From positions 62,001-126,000 of the forward strand of contig NZ_MVBD01000010.1 in assembly GCF_002000055.1 (NCBI RefSeq): 64,000 bases of DNA, given 5' to 3'. The stretch is from Marinicella sediminis. Lineage in GTDB: Bacteria; Pseudomonadota; Gammaproteobacteria; Xanthomonadales; Marinicellaceae. Below are positions 63,618 to 64,000 of this stretch, in pieces. The translations under genes and the position numbers were made by a program. Every line of letters begins with the position of its first letter. Position 1 is the first letter of the stretch. The notes beneath the pieces were generated by a model. It was given only the letters and a program-made list of their open reading frames with translations. It was not told the origin of the DNA and made no database searches.

Positions 63618-64000
63618 ATGAATCAGAAGCGCAGCTCCAAGCCCATCCATCACCAACTGCTCTACCTCAGCCTTTTACCATTTATATACGCCCTGGCCTT
63701 ATCATTGGCCAACTGGCTGGGCTGGCAGGAGCTGTTTCCTCATGAGCATCACTTCATTCGACTTAACAGCTATATTTATGCCCATTCATATGGTGCTTTG
63801 TTACTTGGCTTTGTCTCTGGCATCAAGATTGGCATGGCCTTTGAGCAACCCCGCTCAAACACTTATGTATTACTCAATTGGCTGTTGTTGGTATTTGCCT
63901 GGTTCAGCTATCAATCATTTGCTGATCTAACTGGCATATTGATTCTGTTGAGTGGCTGGCTGGCGGCTATAATCATTGACCAGATGGCCAAACAAAACGA
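63618..64000 (+). CDS. Second DUF3429-like membrane protein, cut by the window end
   Basis: An open frame of 127 codons from the ATG at 63618 to the window edge, with no stop. The product has several hydrophobic segments and 'YIYAHSYGALLLGFVSGIKIGMAF', which corresponds to the DUF3429 signature block of the 46013-46474 protein. It is therefore a paralog of that gene. The start has no strong ribosome site but begins the family sequence. Confidence 0.75.
   Translation, partial: MNQKRSSKPIHHQLLYLSLLPFIYALALSLANWLGWQELFPHEHHFIRLNSYIYAHSYGALLLGFVSGIKIGMAFEQPRSNTYVLLNWLLLVFAWFSYQSFADLTGILILLSGWLAAIIIDQMAKQN

Overview
The window looks like a chromosome segment of a Gram-negative gammaproteobacterium. 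The evidence is a TolC/RND efflux system, RNase T, an AcrB-type pump, MarR and LysR regulators, catalase-peroxidase and many Sec-exported proteins. Many secreted proteins end in a short [IVL]-[FY]-x-x-[GSD]-F-[DE] tail. Together with the paired ECF sigma factor and Ser/Thr kinase, this fits a Marinicella-like or Xanthomonadales-related bacterium. That placement is inference; there is no rRNA in the window to settle it.

Layout. 1-7.5 kb: a DUF2892 membrane protein, then two paralogous two-gene cassettes (a DUF6502-type helix-turn-helix protein followed by a secreted DUF5666-type protein) flanking a secreted repeat protein with a Gly-Gly-Ser linker. 7.5-11.7 kb: a secreted subtilisin, RNase T and an IS3-family insertion sequence. 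11.8-23.2 kb, all on the minus strand: two Gly/Tyr-rich secreted proteins with a sulfotransferase as last gene, then a three-repeat beta-helix protein lying downstream of an ECF sigma factor and a TPR Ser/Thr kinase. 23.4-28.1 kb: a valine catabolic operon (mmsA, acyl-CoA dehydrogenase, 3-hydroxyisobutyryl-CoA hydrolase, mmsB). 28.4-36.6 kb: a lipoprotein, a large multidomain amidase, a CPA2 antiporter and two GGDEF proteins. 36.7-38.4 kb: a small GTPase with two Roadblock/LC7 proteins and an unknown partner, divergent from a LysR regulator. 39.7-44.1 kb: MarR plus S41 peptidase, and katG. 44.4-45.6 kb: a divergent DUF6502-like gene followed by a small secreted-protein gene interrupted by a T8 tract. 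46-49.9 kb: DUF3429, a Tag-like glycosylase, a second secreted subtilisin and small proteins. 50-56.5 kb: a tripartite efflux operon whose outer-membrane factor carries an extra substrate-binding-like domain. 56.6-64 kb: an ion channel, a PLP lyase, a serine hydrolase, a winged-helix/TPR regulator, a CRTAC1-type FG-GAP protein, a protein with an IPTL-CTERM-like anchor and a truncated second DUF3429 gene.

How it fits together. The dominant theme is export and surface display. At least eight secreted proteins share the C-terminal tail. Around them lie candidate regulatory and modifying genes: DUF6502 proteins, the ECF/kinase pair and a sulfotransferase. The most unusual points are the shared tail; the repeated regulator plus glycine-motif secreted-protein cassette, including the hidden third copy; the sulfotransferase in an operon with Tyr/Gly-rich proteins; the substrate-binding/TolC fusion; and the GTPase/Roadblock operon.
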